From the NCBI GenBank assembly GCA_036159995.1, contig JAYYEI010000070.1, forward strand, positions 37,709-101,708: a stretch of 64,000 nucleotides of DNA, in the 5' to 3' direction. Under the pieces are notes generated by a model, which saw nothing but the letters and a program-made list of their open reading frames with translations, was not told the DNA's origin and searched no databases. Shown in pieces: positions 9,180 through 16,805 of this stretch (within the stretch, counting starts at the first letter, position 1; each line of letters begins with the position of its first letter). Origin of the DNA: UBA8752 sp036159995. Its GTDB lineage: Bacteria > Bacteroidota > Bacteroidia > Flavobacteriales_D > Sanyastnellaceae. A program made the position numbers and the translations under genes.

Positions 9180-12041
9180 ATGAAGAACCTGAAATTCTCT
9201 GTGTGCTGGCTCAGCCTGATCGTGTGGACCGGAGTGTCCCTTGGTCAGAGCTCGTCGTTCACGGACCACAGTGTGCAGGCGGGATTGGCGGGGAACTATC
9301 TCAATCATACGGCCTCTGTGGCGGATTATGATTTGGACGGGGACCTCGACGTTTACGTGGGGAGTCGGTTGGCCACCAATACGTTGTACCGCAATGAGGG
9401 CAATGCGGAATTCGTCGCTGTTGAGGCCGGAGTGGAGGATGGTGGGTTCACCATGGCGTCGCTTTTTTACGACTACGACAACGACGGGGACCCTGATCTG
9501 TTCAGCTGCAATACGGGAGATGCCAATCGCTTCTGGCGCAATGACGGCGGCACCTTCACGGAGATCACGGACGAATTGGGGGTGGGGACGGAAGGCCAAT
9601 GCCGGAGTGCCCATGCCGCGGACGTCAACCTGGATGGCTGGCTCGACCTCTACGTCGTCAACATGAACCAGCCCAACGAATTCTGGATGTCGGACGGAGA
9701 GGGGGGCTACACGGATGGCTACTTTGCTTCCGGTGCCTTCGACAACCTGATCGGAATGGGGGCCCTGTTCCTCGACATCGAGAACGATGGGGATCTGGAC
9801 CTGTATCTGACCCACGACGGGAATCAGGCCAACAAGCTCTACATCAACGATGGCACAGGGTCGTTCACGGACGAGGCGCCCGCTTGGGGCCTTGACCTCG
9901 GAGCGCAGGGCATGGGGGTGGACGCCACGGACCTCGACCACGACGGCTACCTGGACCTGTACATCTCCAACAACCTGCCCAACGACCTCTTTCTCAATCC
10001 GGGACCCCAGCCGGAAGACGGCAGCATCCTGCCCTTCACGAACATCACGGAGACGGCCGGAGTCGGAGACTGGGGCATGGGCTGGGGCACGGCCTTCATC
10101 GACCACGACCACGACGGGGAACGCGACCTGTATGTGGCCAACGAGTATTTCTTCAGTCCCTATCCGAACCTGCTCTACCACAACAACGGGGACCTGACGT
10201 TCACCGACATCGCTCCGGGCGAGGCCATAGAAAGCCAATTCAGCGGATATGCCACGGTGGTGGCGGACTTCGATGTGAACGGAACGGAGGATTTGTTGGT
10301 GGTCAATACACTCGTCAGCACCAACCCGGGTTGCCAGCTGTTCCTCAATGAGGATCTGGAGCACCATTGGATCGGGTTCGAACTCGAGGGGGTGGTGTCT
10401 CCACGCGATGCGGCGGGCGCCCGGGTGGTGGTCCATGCCGCCCCGGATTTCGTGCGCACCGACCAGAGTTTCATCGGATACAGCTACAGTTCCTGCGGTC
10501 CGCTGACCTTCAACTTCGGCCTGGCGGACCACACTTCCGTGGACAGCGTCGAGTTCTTCTGGCCCAGCGGCCTTCGGACGGTGATGCTGGACCCTGCAGT
10601 CGATGCGTATCACACGGTTCTTGAAACGCCCTGTCTCGGCCTCTCTCCCGAGCTGGACTGGCCTCTGCAAGCAGAGCTCTGCCCGGGAGACTCCCTCGTC
10701 CTGACGGTCCCGGATGGCTGGACGGCGTCTTCCTGGACGGGTGGCGTGGAGGGCGCTGATGGCCGGGTCTTCACCGAGCCTGGCATCGCCCAGGCCTTGT
10801 TGTCGGCTGGAGAGGGGTGCACGGTTCTGTCTCCGGCCCTCGACATCTCCGTGATTCCGGCGCAGCCTCCAGTGGTCCAACTGGATGGCCCAGCGAAATT
10901 CTGTTCCGGGACCATCCGCGCGTTGACCGTGGCAGGAGATCAGCTGGACGTGCTCTGGTCCAATGGGGTCTCGGCGGACACGCTGTTCATGGCGTCTTCG
11001 GATACCCTGACGGTGCAGACCACCAACCTCTGTGGATACATCGACATTTCAGATCCTGTCGAACTCTTCGTCTTCGATTCACCGCTGGAGCCCATCGTGC
11101 CGGAGGCCGTGGTGCCGACTGGGACCTCGCACACGTTTGAGCCCATCGTGCTGGACGATGCCGTCCTGCGCTGGTATGCCCCTTGGGGACCGACGGCGTG
11201 GGAGGACCTGCTGGCCGGCATGACCGAGACGTTGGGCCCGTTCATTTCTCAGGGCCCCACCTTCACGACGGTGCCGCTCGGGGTCAGCACCGGCTGGTGG
11301 GTTCAGGCCCAGGCCCAACGGGACGTCCGGGAAGGAACCGGAGGCAAGACGACGAGTTCTTCTGGGGGCTTCATTGATTCGGACACCTACGGACTCCGGT
11401 TTGATGTCCATGAGCCCATTGTCCTGGAGACGGTCCGCATGCGGGCCGAAAGTGCCGGTCCGCGGCTTGTCCGGGTGTCCCTGCCACAGGTTGGGGAAAT
11501 CCTGAGCACGGTGGTCATCCTCCAGCCGGGTTGGAACACGGTGCAGCTTGACTTCGAACTGGAACCGGGCTTGGACTATGCGCTGACGGCGGAAGCCGAG
11601 GAGCTGGGGCTGTGGCGGGACAATGCGGCGGGCGAGCTGTCTTACCCCTACGACGTCGGGGGCATGGCGACCATCCAGTCCACGACGATTCCCAATGCGG
11701 CGGGCCTCGGCTATTACTATTTCTTCTATGACTGGACTGTCCGAAGCCAGGGCATCACGTGCACCAGCGAGCCCGTGGTGGCCTTTGTGGAAGTGGTCGA
11801 CGGCGTATCTGGGTGCACGTATGCCTTTGCGGCCAACTACAACGCCCTGGCCACGCTCGACGACGGCAGCTGTGTCCTTGCCGGTTGCCTCGATCCCGCC
11901 GCGGTCAATTACGACCCGGATGCGACGGTGGACGACGGAAGCTGTGCCCTTCAATGTGCCAGTGACATCAACGGAGATGGGCAGATTGGAGCGCCCGACC
12001 TGTTGACATTGTTGTCTCAATGGGGCAGTGCCTGCGACTGA
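9180..12041 (+). CDS. Secreted FG-GAP/VCBS and ASPIC/UnbV protein with C-terminal DDGSC and NGDG module
   Basis: The 953-residue product begins with a signal peptide (MKNLKFSVCWLSLIVWTGVSLGQ). Residues about 25-390 form a propeller of FG-GAP/VCBS repeats with calcium-loop motifs such as DYDLDGDLDVYVG, DYDNDGDPDLFS, DVNLDGWLDLYVV and DLDHDGYLDLYIS. An ASPIC/UnbV domain follows at about 410-490 (DAAGARVVVHAAPDF, then FFWPSGLRTVM). The middle is Ig-like and beta-rich. The C-terminus has two copies of a cysteine motif (NYNALATLDDGSC and NYDPDATVDDGSC) and ends in a dockerin-like loop, DINGDGQIGAPDLLTLLSQW. I take the ATG at 9180, not the upstream TTG at 9138, because it starts the signal peptide directly. 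The role is probably extracellular or cell-surface. It sits between two histidine-degradation genes, which may be chance. Confidence 0.88.
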   Translation: MKNLKFSVCWLSLIVWTGVSLGQSSSFTDHSVQAGLAGNYLNHTASVADYDLDGDLDVYVGSRLATNTLYRNEGNAEFVAVEAGVEDGGFTMASLFYDYDNDGDPDLFSCNTGDANRFWRNDGGTFTEITDELGVGTEGQCRSAHAADVNLDGWLDLYVVNMNQPNEFWMSDGEGGYTDGYFASGAFDNLIGMGALFLDIENDGDLDLYLTHDGNQANKLYINDGTGSFTDEAPAWGLDLGAQGMGVDATDLDHDGYLDLYISNNLPNDLFLNPGPQPEDGSILPFTNITETAGVGDWGMGWGTAFIDHDHDGERDLYVANEYFFSPYPNLLYHNNGDLTFTDIAPGEAIESQFSGYATVVADFDVNGTEDLLVVNTLVSTNPGCQLFLNEDLEHHWIGFELEGVVSPRDAAGARVVVHAAPDFVRTDQSFIGYSYSSCGPLTFNFGLADHTSVDSVEFFWPSGLRTVMLDPAVDAYHTVLETPCLGLSPELDWPLQAELCPGDSLVLTVPDGWTASSWTGGVEGADGRVFTEPGIAQALLSAGEGCTVLSPALDISVIPAQPPVVQLDGPAKFCSGTIRALTVAGDQLDVLWSNGVSADTLFMASSDTLTVQTTNLCGYIDISDPVELFVFDSPLEPIVPEAVVPTGTSHTFEPIVLDDAVLRWYAPWGPTAWEDLLAGMTETLGPFISQGPTFTTVPLGVSTGWWVQAQAQRDVREGTGGKTTSSSGGFIDSDTYGLRFDVHEPIVLETVRMRAESAGPRLVRVSLPQVGEILSTVVILQPGWNTVQLDFELEPGLDYALTAEAEELGLWRDNAAGELSYPYDVGGMATIQSTTIPNAAGLGYYYFFYDWTVRSQGITCTSEPVVAFVEVVDGVSGCTYAFAANYNALATLDDGSCVLAGCLDPAAVNYDPDATVDDGSCALQCASDINGDGQIGAPDLLTLLSQWGSACD

Positions 12042-12056
12042 AAGACGCAGTAGTTT

Positions 12057-12074
12057 GGCGGACGCAAATCCGCC
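12057..12074 (+). other. Inverted repeat just before the ftcD start
   Basis: GGCGGA at 12057-12062 and TCCGCC at 12069-12074 form a perfect 6-bp stem with a 6-base loop, ending three bases before the ATG at 12078. It could affect initiation, or act as a weak stop for the upstream gene, but it has no T tract and may be chance in GC-rich DNA. Confidence 0.3.
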
Positions 12075-12077
12075 ATC

Positions 12078-13778
12078 ATGACCACCCGACTCATCGAATG
12101 CGTCCCCAACATCAGCGAGGGACGCGACCGTGCCAAGATTGACGCCATTGCGGCTGTCGTCGAAACGGTCGAGGGCGTCCGCCTGTTGGACGTCGACCCA
12201 GGCAATTCGACCCACCGCACGGTGATCACCTTCGTGGGGCCGCCCGAGACCATCGTCGAAGCCGCCTTCCGCCTGATCAAGAAGGCCGGTGAGCTCATCG
12301 ACATGTCCAAGCACCACGGTGAGCATCCCCGCATGGGGGCCACGGACGTCTGTCCGTTCGTTCCCGTGGCCGGCGTGACAATGGAGGATTGCAAGGCCGC
12401 CGCCCATGCGCTGGGCAAGCGGGTCGGAGAGGAGCTGGGCATTCCCGGTTATTTCTATGAAGAGGCCGCCACGTCGCCTGAGCGTCAGAACCTGGCCCAT
12501 TGTCGGAAGGGCGAGTACGAGGGGCTCGACAAGCTCTCGGATCCGGCTTGGGCGCCTGACTTCGGTCCGTCCCAGTTCAATGAGCGCGCCCGCACCACTG
12601 GAGCCACGGCCATCGGCGCCCGCGATTTCCTCGTGGCCTACAACATCAACCTAAACACCACGTCCTCCCGCCGGGCCAATGCGGTGGCCTTCGACCTGCG
12701 CGAGAACGGCCGCGTGAAGCGGGAAGGCGGTGTGACCGGTCCCGTCGTGAACGATGCGGAGGGAAACCCGATGCGCGAGCCGGGTCTCTTGAAGTGCGTC
12801 AAAGGAATCGGATGGTACATCGAGGAATATGGCATCGCCCAATTGTCCCTCAACCTCACCAACATCTCCGTGACCACCGTCCACGAAGCCTTCGATGCCG
12901 CGTGCGAGCGCTCAATCGCCCGGGGGATGCGCGTGACGGGAAGTGAAATCGTCGGCTTGATCCCCAAGCGCGTCCTGATTGACGCGGCCCACCATTACCT
13001 GCGCAAGCAGAACCGAAGCCTGGGCATCAGCGAGGCGGAAAAGGTCAAGGTCGCGGTCAAGTCGCTTGGACTTGATGATCTCGCGCCATTCGATGCTCGC
13101 AAGCGGGTCATTGAATACCTGTTGGAGGATGCCGGGGGCAATCTGGCGCCGCTGGCGTCCATGACGCTGACGGAATTTGCCGAGGAGACGGCGAGCGAGA
13201 GCCCGGCACCCGGAGGCGGCTCGATTTCCGCCTATGTCGGTGCGCTGGGCGTGTCCCTCGGGACCATGGTTGCCAATCTCAGCGCCCACAAGCGCGGATG
13301 GGACGACCGTTGGGAGGCCTTCAGTGAGGTGGCCGAGCGGGGCATGGCCCTGCAGGTCCGTCTCCTCCAGTTGGTCGATGAGGACACCGCGGCGTTTGAC
13401 GCGATCATGGCCGCCTTTGGCATGCCCAAAGGCAACGAGGCTCAGAAGGCGGAGCGGTCTGCGGCCATCCAGGCGGCGACCCTCGGAGCCATGGAAACCC
13501 CGCTGGAGGTGGCGGAACTTGCCCTCGCGTCGATGGAGGTGATGGCGGACATGGCCGAGCGCGGCAATCCAAACTCGGTGACCGATGCCGGGGTCGGCGC
13601 GCTGTGTGCGCGGACGGCCGTGCTGGGTGCCGTGATGAACGTCCGGGTCAATGCAGCCGACCTGAAGGATCGGGTCAAGGCCGAGGAGATGCTTGCCCGG
13701 TGCACTGAGCTGGAGCGGGGGGCCGAGGAAAAGGAAGCGGCCGTGCGCGCCCGGGTGGCCGCGGTGCTGGCCGGCTGA
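12078..13778 (+). CDS. ftcD: Bifunctional glutamate formimidoyltransferase / formimidotetrahydrofolate cyclodeaminase
   Basis: This 566-residue fusion handles the last step of tetrahydrofolate-dependent histidine degradation. Residues 1 to about 330 are the formimidoyltransferase (MTTRLIECVPNISEGRD, DVDPGNSTHRTVITFVG, HPRMGATDVCPFVPV), which moves the formimidoyl group from formimidoylglutamate to tetrahydrofolate and frees glutamate. Residues about 355-566 are the cyclodeaminase (FAEETASESPAPGGGSISAY, GNPNSVTDAGVGALCARTA), which releases ammonia to give 5,10-methenyl-THF. Both halves are complete, as in the animal enzyme FTCD and in many Bacteroidota. The stop is two bases from the stop of convergent cutC, so no terminator fits between them. 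Confidence 0.95.
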   Translation: MTTRLIECVPNISEGRDRAKIDAIAAVVETVEGVRLLDVDPGNSTHRTVITFVGPPETIVEAAFRLIKKAGELIDMSKHHGEHPRMGATDVCPFVPVAGVTMEDCKAAAHALGKRVGEELGIPGYFYEEAATSPERQNLAHCRKGEYEGLDKLSDPAWAPDFGPSQFNERARTTGATAIGARDFLVAYNINLNTTSSRRANAVAFDLRENGRVKREGGVTGPVVNDAEGNPMREPGLLKCVKGIGWYIEEYGIAQLSLNLTNISVTTVHEAFDAACERSIARGMRVTGSEIVGLIPKRVLIDAAHHYLRKQNRSLGISEAEKVKVAVKSLGLDDLAPFDARKRVIEYLLEDAGGNLAPLASMTLTEFAEETASESPAPGGGSISAYVGALGVSLGTMVANLSAHKRGWDDRWEAFSEVAERGMALQVRLLQLVDEDTAAFDAIMAAFGMPKGNEAQKAERSAAIQAATLGAMETPLEVAELALASMEVMADMAERGNPNSVTDAGVGALCARTAVLGAVMNVRVNAADLKDRVKAEEMLARCTELERGAEEKEAAVRARVAAVLAG

Positions 13779-13780
13779 GT

Positions 13781-14533
13781 TCAGGATTCCGAGTCCGGCG
13801 GGAGGCCAGCCTCTTCGTTGGCAATGGCCTTGCGGATGGCCTTCGCGAGGGAGGCCACGCGCTTGGCGTCTACGGGATAGAGTTCCCCTTCGAACCAGCG
13901 GCCCTCGTGGGCCACGCCGGCGCTATGCCGCGCTGAGGCCCGGAAGCAGGACAATCCGGCAGACCACATGCGTGCGGCCCCATGTGGTAGCACCGCTCCT
14001 GAGGCGTAGACGTCAAAATCCACGCGGGATTGCCAGTCAACCAGGTCCTCGTGTCCCTTGATGGCGTTGCCTTTTCCCGCGCTGGAGGCCAACCCGGCCA
14101 CTGGCATGCCGGACAGGCGCTCGAAATCGCGATGGGGCTTTTTGGCGCTGTCCAGCGCGCGTCCCACCATCAATTTCTCTCCTCCGAAGCGCTGGATGGC
14201 CTTTTCCAGTAAGTCGAAGTCAAACTCGAGGTGGGCATTGAGTCCTCCGATCAGGACGTTCTGGGCGCCCTGTTCGAGGCACCATTCGGCATCCTGGAGG
14301 ATGATGTCCTTTTCGGAAGCGCTGTAGACGAGGTGCCCCTCCCTGGGACGGAGGGCGACGACGACCGGCAGATCGGTCGCAGCGAGGCAGCTCCGGATGG
14401 TTCCGGGCGAGGGGGTGACCCCGCCTGCAGTGTAGCACCCTGCGAGTTCGATCCGGGTGGCCCCGCTGCGTTGGGCCCGGGACACATCGCCAGGCGTGCT
14501 GCAGATGATCTGAATCTCGAAGGGGGATTCCAT
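13781..14533 (-). CDS. cutC: CutC family protein (copper homeostasis family, TIM barrel)
   Basis: The 250-residue product has the CutC signatures: an N-terminal FEIQIICSTPGDVSRAQRSG strand-helix, RIELAGCYTAGGVTPSPGTI, VVALRPREGHLVYS, LIGGLNAHLEFDFDLLEKAI and GRALDSAKKPHRDFERL. CutC was linked to copper tolerance in E. coli, but that role is disputed and the biochemical activity is unsettled. I chose the ATG at 14533 (MESPFEIQI), since the in-frame start at 14602 would run through the rplS terminator hairpin. A TATCTTCA box lies six bases upstream of the start. Confidence 0.9.
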   Translation of the reverse strand: MESPFEIQIICSTPGDVSRAQRSGATRIELAGCYTAGGVTPSPGTIRSCLAATDLPVVVALRPREGHLVYSASEKDIILQDAEWCLEQGAQNVLIGGLNAHLEFDFDLLEKAIQRFGGEKLMVGRALDSAKKPHRDFERLSGMPVAGLASSAGKGNAIKGHEDLVDWQSRVDFDVYASGAVLPHGAARMWSAGLSCFRASARHSAGVAHEGRWFEGELYPVDAKRVASLAKAIRKAIANEEAGLPPDSES

Positions 14534-14566
14534 GGAGCGTGAAGATACGGAGGGGTGGGCCCGAAC

Positions 14567-14600
14567 GCAGAGAAGCCGGACAACGGCCCGGCTTCTCTGC
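14567..14600 (-). terminator. Stem-loop terminator of the trmD-rplS unit
   Basis: GCAGAGAAGCCGG at 14567-14579 and its exact complement at 14588-14600 form a 13-bp stem with an 8-base loop. It begins 18 bases past the rplS stop codon on the minus strand and sits before the cutC start. There is no long T run, so the mode of termination is not certain. Confidence 0.65.
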
Positions 14601-14617
14601 ATTTGGTGAAGGTCTGA

Positions 14618-14980
14618 TTACTTGGCCTTCTGGAAGGAGCGCTTCTCCTTGATGCGGGCGCTCTTGCCCGTGAGTCCGCGCAGGTAGTAGATCCGCGCGC
14701 GGCGCACCTTACCCACTTTCATCACTTCGATGCCCTCGAGGAAGGGGCTGCCGATCGGGAAGACCCGCTCGACGCCGACTCCGGAGGCCATCTTCCGAAC
14801 GGTGAACGTTTCGGTGGCGCCTTCGCCACGACGCTGGATGACAGTGCCCTGGAAGACCTGGGTGCGCTCCTTGGAGCCCTCCTTGATCTTGTAGCTCACC
14901 TTGATGGTGTCGCCGGCCTTGAAGTCGGGCCAGTCCTGCACGTTGTTGAGCTGCTGGGAGATTTGACGAAGACGATCCAT
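14618..14980 (-). CDS. rplS: 50S ribosomal protein L19
   Basis: The 120-residue protein is bL19 of the large ribosomal subunit, at the bridge to the small subunit. Recognisable segments are FKAGDTIKVSYKIKEGSKER, QVFQGTVIQRRGEGATETF, TVRKMASGVGVERVFP and KVRRARIYYLRGLTGKSARI. I chose the ATG at 14980 (MDRLRQIS) over an in-frame start at 15019. It follows trmD by about 50 bases, the usual order, but the rpsP and rimM genes that often precede trmD are absent. The gap holds a TAATATTG box at 14 to 21 bases past the trmD stop, so rplS may also be transcribed separately. Confidence 0.97.
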   Translation of the reverse strand: MDRLRQISQQLNNVQDWPDFKAGDTIKVSYKIKEGSKERTQVFQGTVIQRRGEGATETFTVRKMASGVGVERVFPIGSPFLEGIEVMKVGKVRRARIYYLRGLTGKSARIKEKRSFQKAK

Positions 14981-15031
14981 GACGATGGGAATGTAGGTGT
15001 CCGAATTAACGGGGTGCAATATTACGAAACT

Positions 15032-15712
15032 TCAAGCCTCGTCCAACAGGTCGGGGCGAAGTCGTTTTGTGCGTTCCATCGCCTGTTCCATCCTCCATTG
15101 GTCGATTTCCGCATGATGGCCTCCGAGAAGGACCTCCGGGACGGCGTGTCCGTTCCATTCGGCGGGCCTCGTGTAGACCGGAGGCGCGAGCAGTCCATCC
15201 TGGAAACTGTCGGTGAGGGCGCTTTCGCCATCCCCGATGGCGCCCGGGACGAGGCGGACGATGGCGTCGGCCAGGACGGCTGCGGCCAATTCTCCTCCGC
15301 TCAGCACGTAATCGCCGATGCTCAGCTCGAGGGTGATGACGTGGTCGCGGATGCGTTGGTCGATGCCCTTGTAGTGGCCACACAGCATCAGCAGGTTGCC
15401 GGACAGGCTCAATTGGTTTACCCGGGATTGGCCCAGTCGCTCTCCGTCTGGAGTGAGGTAGATGATTTCGTCGTAGTCGCGTTGGGACTTCAGTTCGGCT
15501 ATGGCGTCGACGATGGGCTGGATGGCCATCACCATGCCGGCGCCTCCGCCGAAGGGAGTGTCGTCGATTTTGCCGTGCTTGTCGGTGGTCCACTTGCGGA
15601 TGTCGTGGACCTCAACCTCTACGACCCCAGCCTTTCGGGCGCGCCCTACGATGCTTTCGCTGAAGGGGCCCTGGAGCAGGTCGGGCACGGCGGAGAGGAT
15701 GTCGATGCGCAT
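15032..15712 (-). CDS. trmD: tRNA (guanine37-N1)-methyltransferase
   Basis: The 226-residue SPOUT enzyme methylates N1 of G37 next to the anticodon and so prevents +1 frameshifting. It carries the TrmD motifs: MRIDILSAVPDLLQGPFSES, DDTPFGGGAGMVM, LTPDGERLGQSRVNQLS, LLMLCGHYKGIDQRI and the knot region SIGDYVLSGGELAAAVL. The ATG at 15712 starts exactly at the family N-terminus; the frame extends upstream to 15742, but that would overlap the aldo/keto reductase. The reductase stop is four bases upstream, so the three genes from 16700 to 14618 probably form one unit. Confidence 0.97.
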   Translation of the reverse strand: MRIDILSAVPDLLQGPFSESIVGRARKAGVVEVEVHDIRKWTTDKHGKIDDTPFGGGAGMVMAIQPIVDAIAELKSQRDYDEIIYLTPDGERLGQSRVNQLSLSGNLLMLCGHYKGIDQRIRDHVITLELSIGDYVLSGGELAAAVLADAIVRLVPGAIGDGESALTDSFQDGLLAPPVYTRPAEWNGHAVPEVLLGGHHAEIDQWRMEQAMERTKRLRPDLLDEA

Positions 15713-15716
15713 CGGA

Positions 15717-16700
15717 TCAGTACTCGGGGTGGGCGGGTGCATTGTCCAGGATTTCCTCGATGCGGGCCATGACGTCTTCCGTCAGGAGCGGAACGACCGC
15801 AGGAGCACCGAGGTTCTCCTCGAGTTGCTCGAGCTTGGAGGCGCCGAGGAGGACGGTTGAGACGTCCGGATTCTTGAGGCACCAGGCCAGGGCCAGCTTG
15901 GGCAGGGTCGTGCCGAGGTCCCCGGCGAGGTCGCCCAGGCGTTCCACCTTGGCGAGGTTCTTTTCGTTGAGCACGATGTCGGCAAGCCAGCTCAGCTCCT
16001 CGCGCTTGAGCCGGACATTGGCGCCGGCGCCCCGGTTGTACTTGCCGGTCAGCAGGCCGGAGGCGAGGGGGCTCCAGATGGTGGTTCCCAGGCCCACCGT
16101 GCGGTACACGTCTTGGAATTCGGCCTCCACCTTGCGGCGCACAAACATGTTGTACTGGGGCTGCTCCATGACCGGGCCGATGAGGTTGTGGCGCTCGGCA
16201 ATGCGGTGGGCGTCCATGATTTCTGCGGCACTCCATTCGCTCGTGCCCCAGTAGAGGACCTTGCCCTGCTGAATCAGCTGGTGCATCGTCCAGACCGTTT
16301 CCTCCATGGGGGTCTGCTTGTCCGGTCGATGGCAGAAGTACAGGTCGAGGTAGTCCACCCGCAAGCGCTTGAGCGCATCATGGCAGGCCTCGACCACGTG
16401 CTTGCGGTGCAGGCCGCGCTGGGTGGGGAGTTTTCCGCCGGCACCGAAGAAGACCTTGGAGGACACGCACCAGGTGTCGCGCGGCCAGTCGCGCTGGGCG
16501 AGCAGCCGCCCCATGACTTCTTCCGACGCCCCGTCAGCGTAGGTCTCGGCATTGTCGAAGAAGTTGATGCCGGCATCGTAGGCCATGTCGAGCAACCGGC
16601 CACTGGTTCCGTCCTCGATCTGGTTGCCGAAGGTGATCCAGCTTCCGAAGGACAGTTCGGACAATTGGAGGCCACTGCGCCCCAGCCTGCGGTATTCCAT
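15717..16700 (-). CDS. Aldo/keto reductase (potassium-channel beta-subunit-like)
   Basis: The 327-residue NADPH-dependent oxidoreductase has the AKR catalytic tetrad in context: the Asp and Tyr in INFFDNAETYADG (about 47-59), the Lys in VSSKVFF (about 81) and the His in YFCHRPDKQTP (about 124). The wording around residues 140-215 (VLYWGTSEWSAAEI, YNMFVRRKVEAEF, SPLASGLLTGKYNRG) is closest to the YghZ/Kv-beta subfamily of aldehyde and ketone reductases. The natural substrate is unknown. It is divergent from the PEP carboxylase gene, and TAACTTCG ends four bases before its ATG. Confidence 0.92.
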   Translation of the reverse strand: MEYRRLGRSGLQLSELSFGSWITFGNQIEDGTSGRLLDMAYDAGINFFDNAETYADGASEEVMGRLLAQRDWPRDTWCVSSKVFFGAGGKLPTQRGLHRKHVVEACHDALKRLRVDYLDLYFCHRPDKQTPMEETVWTMHQLIQQGKVLYWGTSEWSAAEIMDAHRIAERHNLIGPVMEQPQYNMFVRRKVEAEFQDVYRTVGLGTTIWSPLASGLLTGKYNRGAGANVRLKREELSWLADIVLNEKNLAKVERLGDLAGDLGTTLPKLALAWCLKNPDVSTVLLGASKLEQLEENLGAPAVVPLLTEDVMARIEEILDNAPAHPEY

Positions 16701-16704
16701 GCTG

Positions 16705-16712
16705 CGAAGTTA
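16705..16712 (-). promoter_or_regulatory. Predicted -7 box of the aldo/keto reductase (TAACTTCG)
   Basis: On the minus strand TAACTTCG differs from TAnnTTTG at one position and ends four bases before the ATG at 16700, the same spacing as at aroC and mnmA. Confidence 0.45.
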
Positions 16713-16754
16713 GCGGGCGGTGGAGGGAACCGAACCGGGGAGGGGGCCGCGTTG

Positions 16755-16762
16755 TAATTTTG
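16755..16762 (+). promoter_or_regulatory. Predicted -7 box of ppc (TAATTTTG)
   Basis: TAATTTTG matches the TAnnTTTG consensus fully. It lies 43 bases before the ppc start, so this transcript should have a short leader, unlike several other genes here. Confidence 0.5.
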
Positions 16763-16805
16763 GGGAACCCGGCAATGCTCCGGATTCAACGCAATCCTGA
16801 ACTCC

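Noticed and set aside
8382..10880. An 832-residue minus-strand frame across hutI and the FG-GAP gene
   Set aside because: Both plus-strand genes have clear domain motifs. The antisense frame spans the gap between them and shows no domain.
12057..12074. Hairpin upstream of ftcD as a riboswitch
   Set aside because: The stem is only six base pairs, right against the start codon, and there is no room for an aptamer. I list it only as an inverted repeat.
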